Origin: JAXGMQ01 sp964613055
GTDB lineage: Bacteria > Caldisericota > Caldisericia > JAAYUI01
Assembly: GCA_964613055.1 (NCBI GenBank)
Contig: CAZTGD010000045.1
Span: forward strand, 1-12,750
Length of the DNA: 12,750 bases
Direction: 5' to 3'
Shown: one piece after another, positions 1-8,190 of the stretch
How the letters are laid out: each line of letters starts with the position of its first letter
Position numbering within the stretch: the first letter of the stretch is position 1
Notes under the pieces: model-generated
Databases searched by the model: none
Told to the model about the DNA's origin: nothing
The model's input: the letters and a program-made list of their open reading frames with translations, nothing else
Position numbers and translations under genes: made by a program

Positions 1-770
1 AAGATGCAGGATGTAGCAAGGAGTCAACTCAGATCACACTTAGGGAGTATTGGTAAGGAGAGTGTAGTATGAGAGATATAAGGGACTAGGTAATAGAGGA
101 ATCAGCAAGGTTAGGATATGATTGGTTTGTCCTATCAGAATCGATGTGCTTGGATGACTGAATGTGAATGAGACAGATTCGTCATTCTAATTAAAAAACA
201 ATACAACAACATATGTTAAATACTTATAGGCAATAAGTATCATTGTGTATCACACATTATCAGTTAATAATGCAATAACCCATGATTAGTCAGAGAATAT
301 TAGATTAAGTGTGTTGAGATTGACGATGAGAAAAATATCTTGCACTTAATCCAATTCAGAAGAGGTAACAACCTTGGAATTCTTTAGCGATTTTTCATTT
401 TATGTGGGAAATCAATGCACACACACGTGCCAATAGTAGCACACATTACTCAAATTAAGTGACTATTCCAATCAATAATATGGAATTGGCTTTTGTAATA
501 ATGACCGAAAAAACAAGCATACAGGTTTAAAAGACACCATCTGTGCAAGATCGGTTGACAATAGGGATTGTGTTTGTCAATGATATGAAATCAACTACGC
601 ATCTATCTGCAAAGAATGCCTTCCAAAGCTACTAAAAACATTACGAGTCAAAGATTTATCTGCACTCGTATAACGGCATTTTAGTGTCATGATGACCAAC
701 ATTTAACCGTAGTGAACCTTGAAAATACGAGCGTTATCAGTACATGCAAAACATTCTCTTAATCGAAATT
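1..770. other. AT-rich stretch without a recognisable gene
   Basis: I see no convincing coding region on either strand here, because stop codons are frequent in all frames. A Shine-Dalgarno-like purine run near position 55 precedes an ATG at 69, but that frame closes after six codons. The stretch holds several short inverted repeats. Those at 220-272 are listed separately. Another pair, TACGAGT (642-648) and ACTCGTA (664-670), lies close to a second ATACGAG copy at 725-731 that could compete for pairing. It may be the decayed or regulatory flank of a gene outside the window. Confidence 0.5.
220..272. repeat. Run of short AT-rich inverted repeats
   Basis: Two perfect inverted repeats lie close together: ATACTTAT/ATAAGTAT (220-227 and 233-240, 5-nt loop) and CATTAT/ATAATG (255-260 and 267-272). 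A smaller TGTG/CACA pair sits between them. They could be protein-binding sites or weak stem-loops. In DNA this rich in A and T some such pairs arise by chance, so the functional call is weak. Confidence 0.3.
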
Positions 771-797
771 CTAAAGCACAGTGCTAACTTGACTCAC

Positions 798-971
798 ACG
801 GATGTCCCCAGGTCCGTAGCACAGGGGTCTACCCCAGACCCCACCTCCCAACGTCCCCCTAACGGGGGATGCTCCCAGCCGGGTGACCCTCCCACGCCCG
901 GCTGACCTCCTTTCTTGATGCATCACGGCACGCCGTGATGCTATCCTATGCACGATAAATAACATATAATA
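798..971 (-). ncRNA. Candidate structured RNA: GC-rich cluster of five hairpins
   Basis: Five stems lie side by side in about 145 bp of GC-rich sequence inside AT-rich DNA. They are ACGGA/TCCGT (798-802, 813-817), GGGGTCT/AGACCCC (824-830, 836-842), an 8-bp stem with one G-T pair and a TAAC loop (852-859, 864-871), CAGCCGGG/CCCGGCTG (876-883, 897-904), and a perfect 10-bp pair GCATCACGGC/GCCGTGATGC (920-929, 932-941). A minus-strand promoter with an extended -10 at 978-986 would start transcription near 971 and read through all five. No clear terminator follows. Alternatives are a 5' fragment of a group II intron, the noncoding end of an IS200/IS605-type element, or a GC-rich interspersed repeat. 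The strand and both ends are inferred. Confidence 0.4.
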
Positions 972-977
972 TATATT

Positions 978-1007
978 ATTATAGCAATCAAATATTGACA
1001 CAGTGAA
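978..1007 (-). promoter_or_regulatory. Minus-strand promoter with extended -10, upstream of the hairpin cluster
   Basis: Read on the minus strand, TGCTATAAT (978-986) is a perfect extended -10. An 18-bp spacer separates it from TTCACT (1002-1007), which matches the -35 consensus at four of six positions. The predicted start is near 971, just before the first GC-rich stem. A perfect plus-strand TTGACA overlaps at 995-1000, but its best -10 partner (TATCCA, 1017-1022) is poor, so a divergent plus promoter is only possible. Confidence 0.4.
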
Positions 1008-1250
1008 CCGTGCATCTATCCATTTTCATAGCTTGAGAAGCCTTTTCAACGTTACTGAACATATGTTTGAAGGCGTGCTAAAACTTATACTTCACAACAG
1101 AGAGTATCTTGGTATAAATACTACTGATGTTTGTACCAAGCGAATCACAGTTAATTCCACAACTCAAAGAGTGATTACTATTTGGGCACATGTTTCCAAT
1201 ATTTCAAAACAGACATTGAAATGGTTCTCGAAATCTGATACCATCGTAGT

Positions 1251-1814
1251 ATGGAAAAACGAGTTGTTGGCAGATACAAAGCGACCAGGGTGATGTTGTG
1301 GTCTGGAATTGTCGCAGTGCTTGGTATGGTTGTGTCTTTGACCGTCATCCTACTGTCGGCGTTCAACGTCTATCCATATCTGCCAGTCCTGAACATAATA
1401 GTATACATATTTATGGGTTTGACGACAGCAATTCTACTATTGGGGATTCTGTTTTATGACAAGCTGGCAGGAGCCGGTATCGAATACATCAAACCAGAGG
1501 ATGGCAGGGATATTCTGAGATTAAAGTCTTTGTTTACCGAAAGGGAGTTTAAGGGACCATTCTATTTCAACGCGTACATCCAGTCAAAACAGAAGACCTC
1601 ATTTGAGGAGGGTGTCAGGAAGTATCCCGCATATTTCAGGATAGATATCAAGATCACCCGAAGCAAACGCATCTCAATCCTCGAGAGAATACCAGAGGAC
1701 ACGGAGCTTCCATCCAGCAGGAGGATAGAGGCAAGGACATTTTGGGAGCCTGACTACCGCTCCACAAAACGCTTCCCGGGTCCGCTGTGGGAGCTTTACA
1801 AAGCACTGAAGTAG
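1251..1814 (+). CDS. Small membrane protein of unknown function, two TM segments
   Basis: This encodes a 187-residue protein that I do not recognise. A basic N-terminus (residues 1-14, MEKRVVGRYKATRV) precedes a hydrophobic segment at about 15-38 and a second at about 44-69. A soluble, charged C-terminal part (70-187) follows, which the positive-inside rule would place in the cytoplasm. The tail holds a basic stretch around ITRSKR and an aromatic, proline-rich end (FWEPDYRS, FPGPLWELYK). ATG 1251 has no clear Shine-Dalgarno sequence. ATG 1293 is preceded by AGGG only two bases away, so 1251 is kept because it retains the basic residues before the first membrane segment. GC is visibly higher than in the flanking DNA. 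The gene converges on the lipoprotein gene that ends at 2002, with no terminator evident between them. The frame looks real, but the function is unknown. Confidence 0.65.
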   Translation: MEKRVVGRYKATRVMLWSGIVAVLGMVVSLTVILLSAFNVYPYLPVLNIIVYIFMGLTTAILLLGILFYDKLAGAGIEYIKPEDGRDILRLKSLFTEREFKGPFYFNAYIQSKQKTSFEEGVRKYPAYFRIDIKITRSKRISILERIPEDTELPSSRRIEARTFWEPDYRSTKRFPGPLWELYKALK

Positions 1815-2001
1815 TTGTTTGAATTAACATTTTCACTTGGAGACACTAATACTCTGTCAAATAGAGGCGTGTTAATTGTCTGCAATCTTCAAGCATGAGT
1901 AATTCGTTAGTTATATTCGTGGTTATCCGTGTTTGAGATTTACTAAATGCATTGGCTTACCAGACAAGAATACCTTATTTTTTGAATGAGGTAATACTTT
2001 G

Positions 2002-4545
2002 CTACTCTGGAGCGTCATATCTGATTATAGTATTCCCCACCATAAACAAAATAGAGTCTTTGTCGATATAGTGAATTTTAAAGTCATCATAGTGAAACAT
2101 ATCTCTAAATTTTTGTTTTTCACCTAAAAGTTTGAACCACTCATCTTTTGTAAATGCCAGAGTGCAAATAGGGTCATCGATATAATTACCGTTGTCGTCT
2201 CGTTTGTTAATCCTTAATGCACTTTGGATCATATTCCCATCTTCATCATTTACGTATGTCTTCTCGAATGATTTGAATTTAGTTGTTTCTTTTGGATCGT
2301 CTCCTTTATCCTCTTCATGTACGACGTCCAATTCCCCGGTCTCCACATTGATTTTATAAAAAGGTTTGTCATAACCATTTTCACTTACTAAAATAAAGCC
2401 ATCATTTACAGAGTAAAATTCTCCATTGTGAGAGTAGTTTATTGCATGTGGTAAAATGGTATCCCATATTGTAGAAAGATCATTTTTATCAGCGCAGGCA
2501 AATCCGATAATTTTTGAAGATTCACAAGGACCAATACAATCAGTGTAATGTTTAACAAAGCATCCATAAGCATAGATAATCCTTTCAGTTTCTTGATATT
2601 TATATTGAACATCATTTGAGTATATGAGAATCTGATCATAATCAACTTCTGAGGAATCGACAATTACAGATGCTTCATGGTAAATCAGTTCAGATTCTTT
2701 TACAATCTTGTTTGATGTGATATCATATTTCTTTAGGGAATATGGTTTATTTAGAGAACTTGGATAACTGTTATCGCAATTATATGAAGGTTGCTTGGTA
2801 GAGTCGCTTGCTTGCGAGAAGTAGTAGTAATAACCATCAGTAGGCTTATCAGTGATATTTGCATGTTCAGGGAAAATCCGAGAATAAATTGTATCTCCTG
2901 TTTCAAGATTGATACAATGTACCCTTCTCTGATGTGATTCATTAAATTGAATATAGCGTAATTCATTATTCTTGGTTATTACACATGAAAGGCAATGATC
3001 CTGTTCTTTGTGCCACACTTTGTTTCCGGTTCTTATGTCTAAACAATACAAGTGTGAAAGTGTTCCCAAACCATAATAGTCTTTAGCTTCATCAAAATTT
3101 ATTGTGTTTAATAACAGATAATTATTATTTATAAAACTACATGCAACTACCATTTTTTGATTGCTATGATAATACCATAGCTTCTCACCAGTGTTAATAT
3201 CGAAACAGTATATTGATAGTGGATCTTCAAAATAATATGAAGAGAAGTACCTTTCCTCATATTGTTTTGCATTTGTAACAATCATTCTATCATTTAAGGG
3301 TTTGGAAAGTATCATGTAATTATTTGATTTCATCACCTCTGGTAATGTGATTTTATATCTAGAATTAGTTCTCTTTGAGATTTTTGGGGTGATTGTGATT
3401 GTTAATGGATTTTGATCATCTTTGTTCTTAGGCATTTCCAGTAGATCAATCTCAATATCGCTTGATTCTAATATGTTACTGTCAGTTATGAATTCTACAT
3501 CAAGGTTTATCTGCATAGTTGAATTGGGTTTGAAATAATAATTTTCTTTCTCAGCTTTTATTATGCAATTATTATTTCTTATTATGTTGGGTATCAGCAC
3601 TCTCTCGCGATCGCAATGATTTGTAATCATCATTTTCACACTCTTTGTTTCATAAATACCTATTTCAAGCTTCAAGGTTTTATTCTCTGAGTTTTCTGGC
3701 CACTGAAAAATCCAGTCAATACAGTCATAATGAGAGACAAGAACCTTTCTGCTGTATTGATATTCGTCTATCGTTAGAAAAATGTAAAAGCTATCACTGA
3801 ACCCCGATTCCTCCTTATTAAATGGTTTAAATATGTCATAATCCAGACATAGATCTTTATTTGGGCGAAGGACAAATCGTTTTTCATCAAATCTTACACG
3901 ACCTACAGAATTACGTTTTTTTCTACTCGTACATAAGGCAACGTTTTTTGTTTCATCCGATCTGTTTGAGATGATAACCTTCATGGGTTTAGACTCACCT
4001 ACATCCATTATCGTAGAGTTTGGAATATTCCCCCAAAAAACGTCAACATCAGGATCGTTTACAAATATAAGTGAATCAATTGAAGCTTTGAAAACCTTTT
4101 CCTTATTTAGTTTTACCGATACCTTTGGACCCTTACCTCCAAACATTAATACTTCGTTTCTCTTGAATTGATCATATAACACTCGATAGGCTGGTATAAA
4201 CTCCACATAGGATGAGTATATATCAAAAGGTTCAATAGTGAGTGCTATTTTATTGTATGAGTCTTTATACAAAGCTATGTCTAAAGGTTTTTCTGTGTTG
4301 TTACGGATGAAAAATTCATGCTTGTATATTTCTTGGTTGTATATAACGTTCATAAAAAAACAACTTTCACCTTGTGTTCCCTCCCACCAGATACTTATCG
4401 GATCATCGAGATTCAACAGTGGATATTTTGCCAACAGCCGTTCATCATCAGCCTCTATCATGTCCTTCCCACAACCGCAAAACGCAGATGTTGCTGACAC
4501 AACAACAATAATAGAAATTGATATGAATCTCCAGAACAAACCCAT
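2002..4545 (-). CDS. Secreted lipoprotein: three beta-sandwich-like repeats and a PQQ-type beta-propeller
   Basis: An 847-residue protein is predicted from ATG 4545, which has AGGAGG (4552-4557) six bases upstream. The upstream in-frame ATG at 4584 has no ribosome binding site. The signal sequence is hydrophobic at residues 7-22 and ends AFCGC. This fits the bacterial lipobox pattern with lipidation at Cys25, although Phe at -3 is unusual. Residues about 45-390 appear to contain three related modules. Their clearest shared pattern is in modules two and three: ESKPMKVIISN and ETKSVKMMITN are each followed by a positively charged, mostly beta stretch. PQQ-type blade motifs follow (YCFDINTGEKLW near 446, YCLDIRTGNKVW near 499, HCINLETGDTIY near 543), and further degenerate blades run to the C-terminus. 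PQQ-type folds of this kind usually bind proteins or glycans rather than the cofactor. No stalk domain is present, unlike the two plus-strand propeller proteins. Its DNA is strongly AT-rich. The ligand is unknown. Confidence 0.8.
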   Translation of the reverse strand: MGLFWRFISISIIVVVSATSAFCGCGKDMIEADDERLLAKYPLLNLDDPISIWWEGTQGESCFFMNVIYNQEIYKHEFFIRNNTEKPLDIALYKDSYNKIALTIEPFDIYSSYVEFIPAYRVLYDQFKRNEVLMFGGKGPKVSVKLNKEKVFKASIDSLIFVNDPDVDVFWGNIPNSTIMDVGESKPMKVIISNRSDETKNVALCTSRKKRNSVGRVRFDEKRFVLRPNKDLCLDYDIFKPFNKEESGFSDSFYIFLTIDEYQYSRKVLVSHYDCIDWIFQWPENSENKTLKLEIGIYETKSVKMMITNHCDRERVLIPNIIRNNNCIIKAEKENYYFKPNSTMQINLDVEFITDSNILESSDIEIDLLEMPKNKDDQNPLTITITPKISKRTNSRYKITLPEVMKSNNYMILSKPLNDRMIVTNAKQYEERYFSSYYFEDPLSIYCFDINTGEKLWYYHSNQKMVVACSFINNNYLLLNTINFDEAKDYYGLGTLSHLYCLDIRTGNKVWHKEQDHCLSCVITKNNELRYIQFNESHQRRVHCINLETGDTIYSRIFPEHANITDKPTDGYYYYFSQASDSTKQPSYNCDNSYPSSLNKPYSLKKYDITSNKIVKESELIYHEASVIVDSSEVDYDQILIYSNDVQYKYQETERIIYAYGCFVKHYTDCIGPCESSKIIGFACADKNDLSTIWDTILPHAINYSHNGEFYSVNDGFILVSENGYDKPFYKINVETGELDVVHEEDKGDDPKETTKFKSFEKTYVNDEDGNMIQSALRINKRDDNGNYIDDPICTLAFTKDEWFKLLGEKQKFRDMFHYDDFKIHYIDKDSILFMVGNTIIRYDAPE

Positions 4546-4661
4546 GGATAGCCTCCTGTGCTTCATATCTTCAAGACTAGCCATATAGTCAGAAACATCA
4601 AGAGTAAATATTAAATAAATATCAAATAAATGTGTTACTCAATAACTATGAAACACTTCAA

Positions 4662-5171
4662 TCATTGCTTCAACGGGCTGGCGCACCCAGGACAGAATGC
4701 TCTCTGCTTGCATCTAGTGCAACCTGGTATCCTGAGGATAAACCCGCTGATAACAGCAAACAGAAACACAGCAATGAGTGCATAGATTTGTATCGGAGCA
4801 TATGAATCCATAAACAAGTAAATCAACACAACCATCGGAGCTAACATCAAGAATCCATAAACTGAGAAGATATGCACAAGCAGTGAACGTTGATTGAACC
4901 GGCTCTCATCCCCTTTAGAAAAAAATGCTGCCGAGATGATTCCCCAACCAGAACTGCACCTCTTGCCATAATACCAACAGTGCCTGCACACTACCCACCT
5001 GAGATAGGTGTACACTCCAACTAGACCAACGATACCGAATATAATGCCTGCAAGCGGACGGAGCAACCATATGGCAAACACGCCCGATCCAATCCAAAGA
5101 AGCATCGCTAGGTTGGTAACGATGACTGATGATACAGGATACCGTCCCAGTCCACTGTCATAGTTTTCCAT
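4662..5171 (-). CDS. Multi-pass membrane protein with two cysteine clusters, function unknown
   Basis: A 169-residue protein is predicted from ATG 5171, which is preceded by GAGGTG (5175-5180). A 200-codon version starting at 5264 would add a polar, unlikely N-terminus. Hydrophobic segments lie at about 15-38, 40-57, 98-121 and 127-147. A cysteine motif follows the second segment (VCRHCWYYGKRC, Cys62, 65 and 72). The short C-terminal tail carries a zinc-ribbon-like CTRCKQRAFCPGC (Cys151, 154, 160 and 163). Seven cysteines spaced this way suggest that both loops bind a metal, possibly Zn jointly, on the same side of the membrane. I recall similar C-x-x-C-YYG small membrane proteins in other genomes, but know no function for them. 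The gene lies 116 bp upstream of the lipoprotein gene on the same strand, with no evident promoter in the gap, so co-transcription is possible. Confidence 0.75.
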   Translation of the reverse strand: MENYDSGLGRYPVSSVIVTNLAMLLWIGSGVFAIWLLRPLAGIIFGIVGLVGVYTYLRWVVCRHCWYYGKRCSSGWGIISAAFFSKGDESRFNQRSLLVHIFSVYGFLMLAPMVVLIYLFMDSYAPIQIYALIAVFLFAVISGFILRIPGCTRCKQRAFCPGCASPLKQ

Positions 5172-5293
5172 AATCACCTCATTTAAGTGAAATCGAATAT
5201 AATAATAGTTTGTTGTTGAGTACAAGTGAACCAAAAGACATTTCATACTATCTACAAAAGACAACCCTTAACAGTCATCACATAAATTAAGTA

Positions 5294-5322
5294 TTGAATA
5301 ACGTTGTTGTTAGTGTTATGTT
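5294..5322 (+). promoter_or_regulatory. Possible promoter for the stalk/propeller gene
   Basis: TTGAAT (5294-5299) and TATGTT (5317-5322) are separated by 17 bp. A TG one base before the -10 gives it extended character. Transcription would start near 5329, leaving a leader of about 130 nt. Both hexamers match consensus at only four of six positions, so this is tentative. The leader holds two small stem-loops, TGTGAAA/TTTCACA (5364-5370, 5385-5391) and AGAGTG/CACTCT (5393-5398, 5412-5417). Confidence 0.3.
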
Positions 5323-5357
5323 GAGTTTGTGAAGGAGTCAAAAGGAGTGATACTAAG

Positions 5358-5480
5358 GTGATTTGTGAAAAAAATATCTATTCATTTCACAGAGAGTGTT
5401 ATCTATGGTGTCACTCTTCTTGCGGAGTTTTCTGTCACAAGGCTGGAGGTGAATGCATATGCGAAATAGCATCAGGTTAG
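5358..5480 (+). CDS. Possible 40-residue cysteine-rich leader peptide
   Basis: In the leader of the stalk/propeller gene, a GTG-started frame of 40 codons contains seven cysteines and ends inside the first codons of the next gene. AAAGGAG (5341-5347) lies ten bases before the GTG, which is slightly long. The stop at 5478-5480 lies past the downstream start at 5459, so the two would be translationally coupled. Cysteine-rich short frames can arise by chance from TGT/TGC-rich DNA, and the frame stays open upstream without another start codon. No homologue is known to me. It is listed as a candidate only. Confidence 0.18.
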   Translation: MICEKNIYSFHRECYLWCHSSCGVFCHKAGGECICEIASG

Positions 5481-8152
5481 CACTGATCATGGTCGTTATC
5501 ATGATGGTGAGTATTCCGTTCTATCTAACTCATAAACCAATATCATCGTATATGGATGTATACAATCAAAGCCTTCGTCTAACATATGAGATCGACAATA
5601 CCAACTACTGGGTGAATGGTGTTCCAGTGGAGAGACAGGTTCAGCAGGAAACACCACCCATCATCAGGAACGGTAGAACATTCATTCTCCTCAGGTATCT
5701 GACAAAACACCTCCCATGGATTGAGGACATATCATTTGAGAAGAACGATCAGCTATACCCCAAGGGCAGGGTTGAGATTGTGTATGGCAATACAGATAAA
5801 AGGCTGTATCTGTATGTTGACAACCCGACTGCAGAGATCACAGAGGACGGCGTAACAAGAAGCATCCGGATTGATCCAGACAACAATGATGTTGTTCCGT
5901 TCATTGTCTCGGGCAGACTTCACCTTCCCCTTCGCTTCCTTGGTCAGCAGACGGAAGCCATAAAGATACTGTGGGATGAGGATGAGAAGAAAGCAGAGCT
6001 GTGGTATCTGGGTCCATATGCAATCCCTAGCTCAAATAGACCACCTAAAGGAAAATACAGCGTCTCACAAACATATTTTGATAGCGTTGAACATTGCACA
6101 GAACAGCTGTCAGACTACTCCTCAAAAGAGTATTGTTTAGAAGATTATTGGAAGGTTACAACTGCCCACAAAGGATATGACGAAGTGGGAGATGATATAA
6201 AATATTTGGGAGAGATCAAAGAAGAATACATATGCATATCAGAGGAACTCAAGAATAAGATTGATAGGATAATGCAAGAAGATACATATGTAATGTATAA
6301 GTACTTGTACATCTATCCCCACAAATTCATAGTTGATGTCGAAAGTGAAAACATAAAGAAGGATGACTGCTGTGATTATGATCTGGAAATTGAGTACGAA
6401 AAGAGAGATGACGTTGATAATATGGGGTTTATTTACATTGATGCAGATATTAACTGCGACAAACAAATCATATTATATGCTGAATGCACAAACAATATAT
6501 TGGATTTGGGTGCGAATGACCTTTTTATAACTGCTTTAACGCCAGCATTTGGCAATCAAGTGTCTTTAGGCAAGAATAATAGCATTATGCCTGAATACAA
6601 TCCAATTGCACACAGGGAATACGCACCTGATCATCGTTACAATATTATTTATTATAGAGATGCAGTTGATACTGAAACATCTGAAGATGGCAGGATCCAC
6701 ATAGCATGGGTTGAGCGTAGATACAGGTATAACCAAGAAACAGAAGAGATGTATGATGTCTCTCTACTCAATTATGCCTTCTATGATGAGGATGGCTGGA
6801 AGGTAGTTGGTGGTGATCCCTATCCAGAAAGCAACCCGTGCATTGCTGAAGAAGAGCTTATCTATGCAGTTGATCTGGCTATAGACACAGATGGAAATCC
6901 TCATTTATCCTGGATTCACAGAGATGTCTATCAGATAAGCAGATACAACAAGGATGAGTATGATGTCATCTCATATGCCAGATGGAATGGTACAAAGTGG
7001 ATAGATATTGCAGGGAAGGATATTGATGAATCCAAATCAGTGTTTGACCCAAAGTGGAGCTGGCATACGATATCCAGCTCTCTCAAGCTCATGCTGAACA
7101 AAGACAATGAACCATACTTAGTTTGGGTGCATAAGGATGGTCACAACACACCGGTCTGTTTTGCAATGGCAAAGGATGGACAATGGGTAAACTGGGAAGG
7201 TATTACAACCCAAACAGATTTCAGAGTACCATCCTTTGAGAATGTTATTCGAGGTTTACCAATAACAAGTACAAATATATCCCTAAGACCAATATCTGTT
7301 GTTATGGATTCACAGGGCAATATCCATTGCGCATATCAGTCAGGTGTAGATGGTGAAAGCTATATCTATTACAGAAAGTGGGATGGGGATAGCTGGTCTG
7401 AAGTGGGTGATCCAATATACTACCTGCAGGGTATAAACCCGTACATAACGCTTGATAGAGAAGACAACCCAGTAATTGTTTGGGAAGACGCCTTCATCAC
7501 AAATACAGAAGCTAAAGCTGCTATGTCTAGAATATTCTTTATCAGGCAGACCGATGATGGATGGGTGAACATAGAAGGGAACAGCATAGAGGATGACTCT
7601 GCTTGTGTCATATACCAATCTACATGCTCTGATCTCAAACCTGAGGTGTTTGTGATGGGTGAAGCTAAGTACTACTTCACTTATGAAACTAAGAGTAATA
7701 ATTACCCAGATAAGATTGTTCAAAGATATTGGGATGATGGCTGGTATCATAGTGGTAATTATTATTCAAATCACTCAAACACTTTTCCAATAACAAGGAA
7801 CACCTCATATACTTGTGAGTTTAAACCCTATGCTACGTGTATAGATGCTAACTCTAATGACATGATCACATGTGATATTCCTTGTCAGGGGATACAGATT
7901 GATAGAATAATGCTTGATGAAAAAAAGTTCCAGTCATTGTCTGGCGAACTGGTTGAGTTTGATTTTACAGGCTCGCGGATCAATACGAATCATGAACTGG
8001 TTGAAGCTAGATGCAGGTTTACCTTTGAATATTGTAGTGAGACATATGAGCCTATTGACCCAGATCTTTTTCCAATAGTTGTTGAATTCAAGGTAATATC
8101 CGATTGTGGCGTAGAGAAGGAATTGTCTGTTGAAATCGAAAGTTTGAACTAA
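5459..8152 (+). CDS. Secreted or anchored protein: N-terminal copper-amine-oxidase-N (stalk) domain plus BNR-like beta-propeller
   Basis: An 897-residue protein is predicted from ATG 5459, nine bases after GGAGG (5445-5449). ATG 5453, in frame and two codons earlier, is only three bases from it and less likely. Residues about 5-22 form a hydrophobic signal or anchor segment without a lipobox. Residues about 38-185 are a two-part stalk domain (VNGVPVE, PPIIRNGRTF, then RIDPDNNDVVPF and LPLRFLG). Residues 186-390 are acidic, tyrosine-rich and unrecognised. From about 395 to 770 a repeated pattern recurs, such as DGRIHIAWVE, TDGNPHLSWIH, KDNEPYLVWVH, SQGNIHCAY and REDNPVIVWED, alternating with W-containing strands. 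This fits a BNR/sialidase-like propeller, but I do not see the full catalytic set of a sialidase. A final beta-rich domain spans about 800-897. GC drops from near 48% to under 40% just after the stalk region, near 6040. The role is probably surface binding, with unknown ligand. Confidence 0.85.
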   Translation: MRNSIRLALIMVVIMMVSIPFYLTHKPISSYMDVYNQSLRLTYEIDNTNYWVNGVPVERQVQQETPPIIRNGRTFILLRYLTKHLPWIEDISFEKNDQLYPKGRVEIVYGNTDKRLYLYVDNPTAEITEDGVTRSIRIDPDNNDVVPFIVSGRLHLPLRFLGQQTEAIKILWDEDEKKAELWYLGPYAIPSSNRPPKGKYSVSQTYFDSVEHCTEQLSDYSSKEYCLEDYWKVTTAHKGYDEVGDDIKYLGEIKEEYICISEELKNKIDRIMQEDTYVMYKYLYIYPHKFIVDVESENIKKDDCCDYDLEIEYEKRDDVDNMGFIYIDADINCDKQIILYAECTNNILDLGANDLFITALTPAFGNQVSLGKNNSIMPEYNPIAHREYAPDHRYNIIYYRDAVDTETSEDGRIHIAWVERRYRYNQETEEMYDVSLLNYAFYDEDGWKVVGGDPYPESNPCIAEEELIYAVDLAIDTDGNPHLSWIHRDVYQISRYNKDEYDVISYARWNGTKWIDIAGKDIDESKSVFDPKWSWHTISSSLKLMLNKDNEPYLVWVHKDGHNTPVCFAMAKDGQWVNWEGITTQTDFRVPSFENVIRGLPITSTNISLRPISVVMDSQGNIHCAYQSGVDGESYIYYRKWDGDSWSEVGDPIYYLQGINPYITLDREDNPVIVWEDAFITNTEAKAAMSRIFFIRQTDDGWVNIEGNSIEDDSACVIYQSTCSDLKPEVFVMGEAKYYFTYETKSNNYPDKIVQRYWDDGWYHSGNYYSNHSNTFPITRNTSYTCEFKPYATCIDANSNDMITCDIPCQGIQIDRIMLDEKKFQSLSGELVEFDFTGSRINTNHELVEARCRFTFEYCSETYEPIDPDLFPIVVEFKVISDCGVEKELSVEIESLN

Positions 8153-8160
8153 CTGAACCT

Positions 8161-8190
8161 AGTTCAAAAATGCACCTTCGGAAAAAATGG
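8161..8190 (+). repeat. First copy of a 30-bp repeat that follows both stalk-domain genes
   Basis: The element lies eight bases after the stop of the stalk/propeller gene. It matches 9932-9961, after the next gene, at 26 of 30 positions, including the core GCACCT and the run GAAAAAATGG. In one frame both copies read AP-S/A-EKM. It may be a shared 3' end signal, a duplicated remnant of coding sequence, or the edge of a past duplication. Confidence 0.5.

Noticed and set aside
771..1001. 76-codon minus-strand frame over the GC-rich hairpins
   Set aside because: It starts with GTG upstream of the only good promoter, has no ribosome binding site, and its sequence is explained by strong palindromes read as codons.
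1003..1293. 96-codon plus-strand frame starting with GTG, whose stop overlaps ATG 1293 as TGATG
   Set aside because: It has no Shine-Dalgarno sequence, no recognisable domain and AT-rich random-looking composition. It also overlaps the better frame from 1251. Coupling to ATG 1293 would need the membrane protein to lose its basic N-terminus.
4238..4588. 116-codon plus-strand frame
   Set aside because: It is antisense to the start of the lipoprotein gene, whose frame has a clear ribosome binding site and signal peptide.
5453..5455. ATG 5453 as start of the stalk/propeller gene
   Set aside because: Only three bases separate it from GGAGG, while ATG 5459 in the same frame is nine bases away. 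The difference is two residues and the choice is not certain.
7340..7750. 136-codon minus-strand frame
   Set aside because: It lies wholly inside the propeller gene on the opposite strand and has no ribosome binding site or domain; it is a shadow frame.
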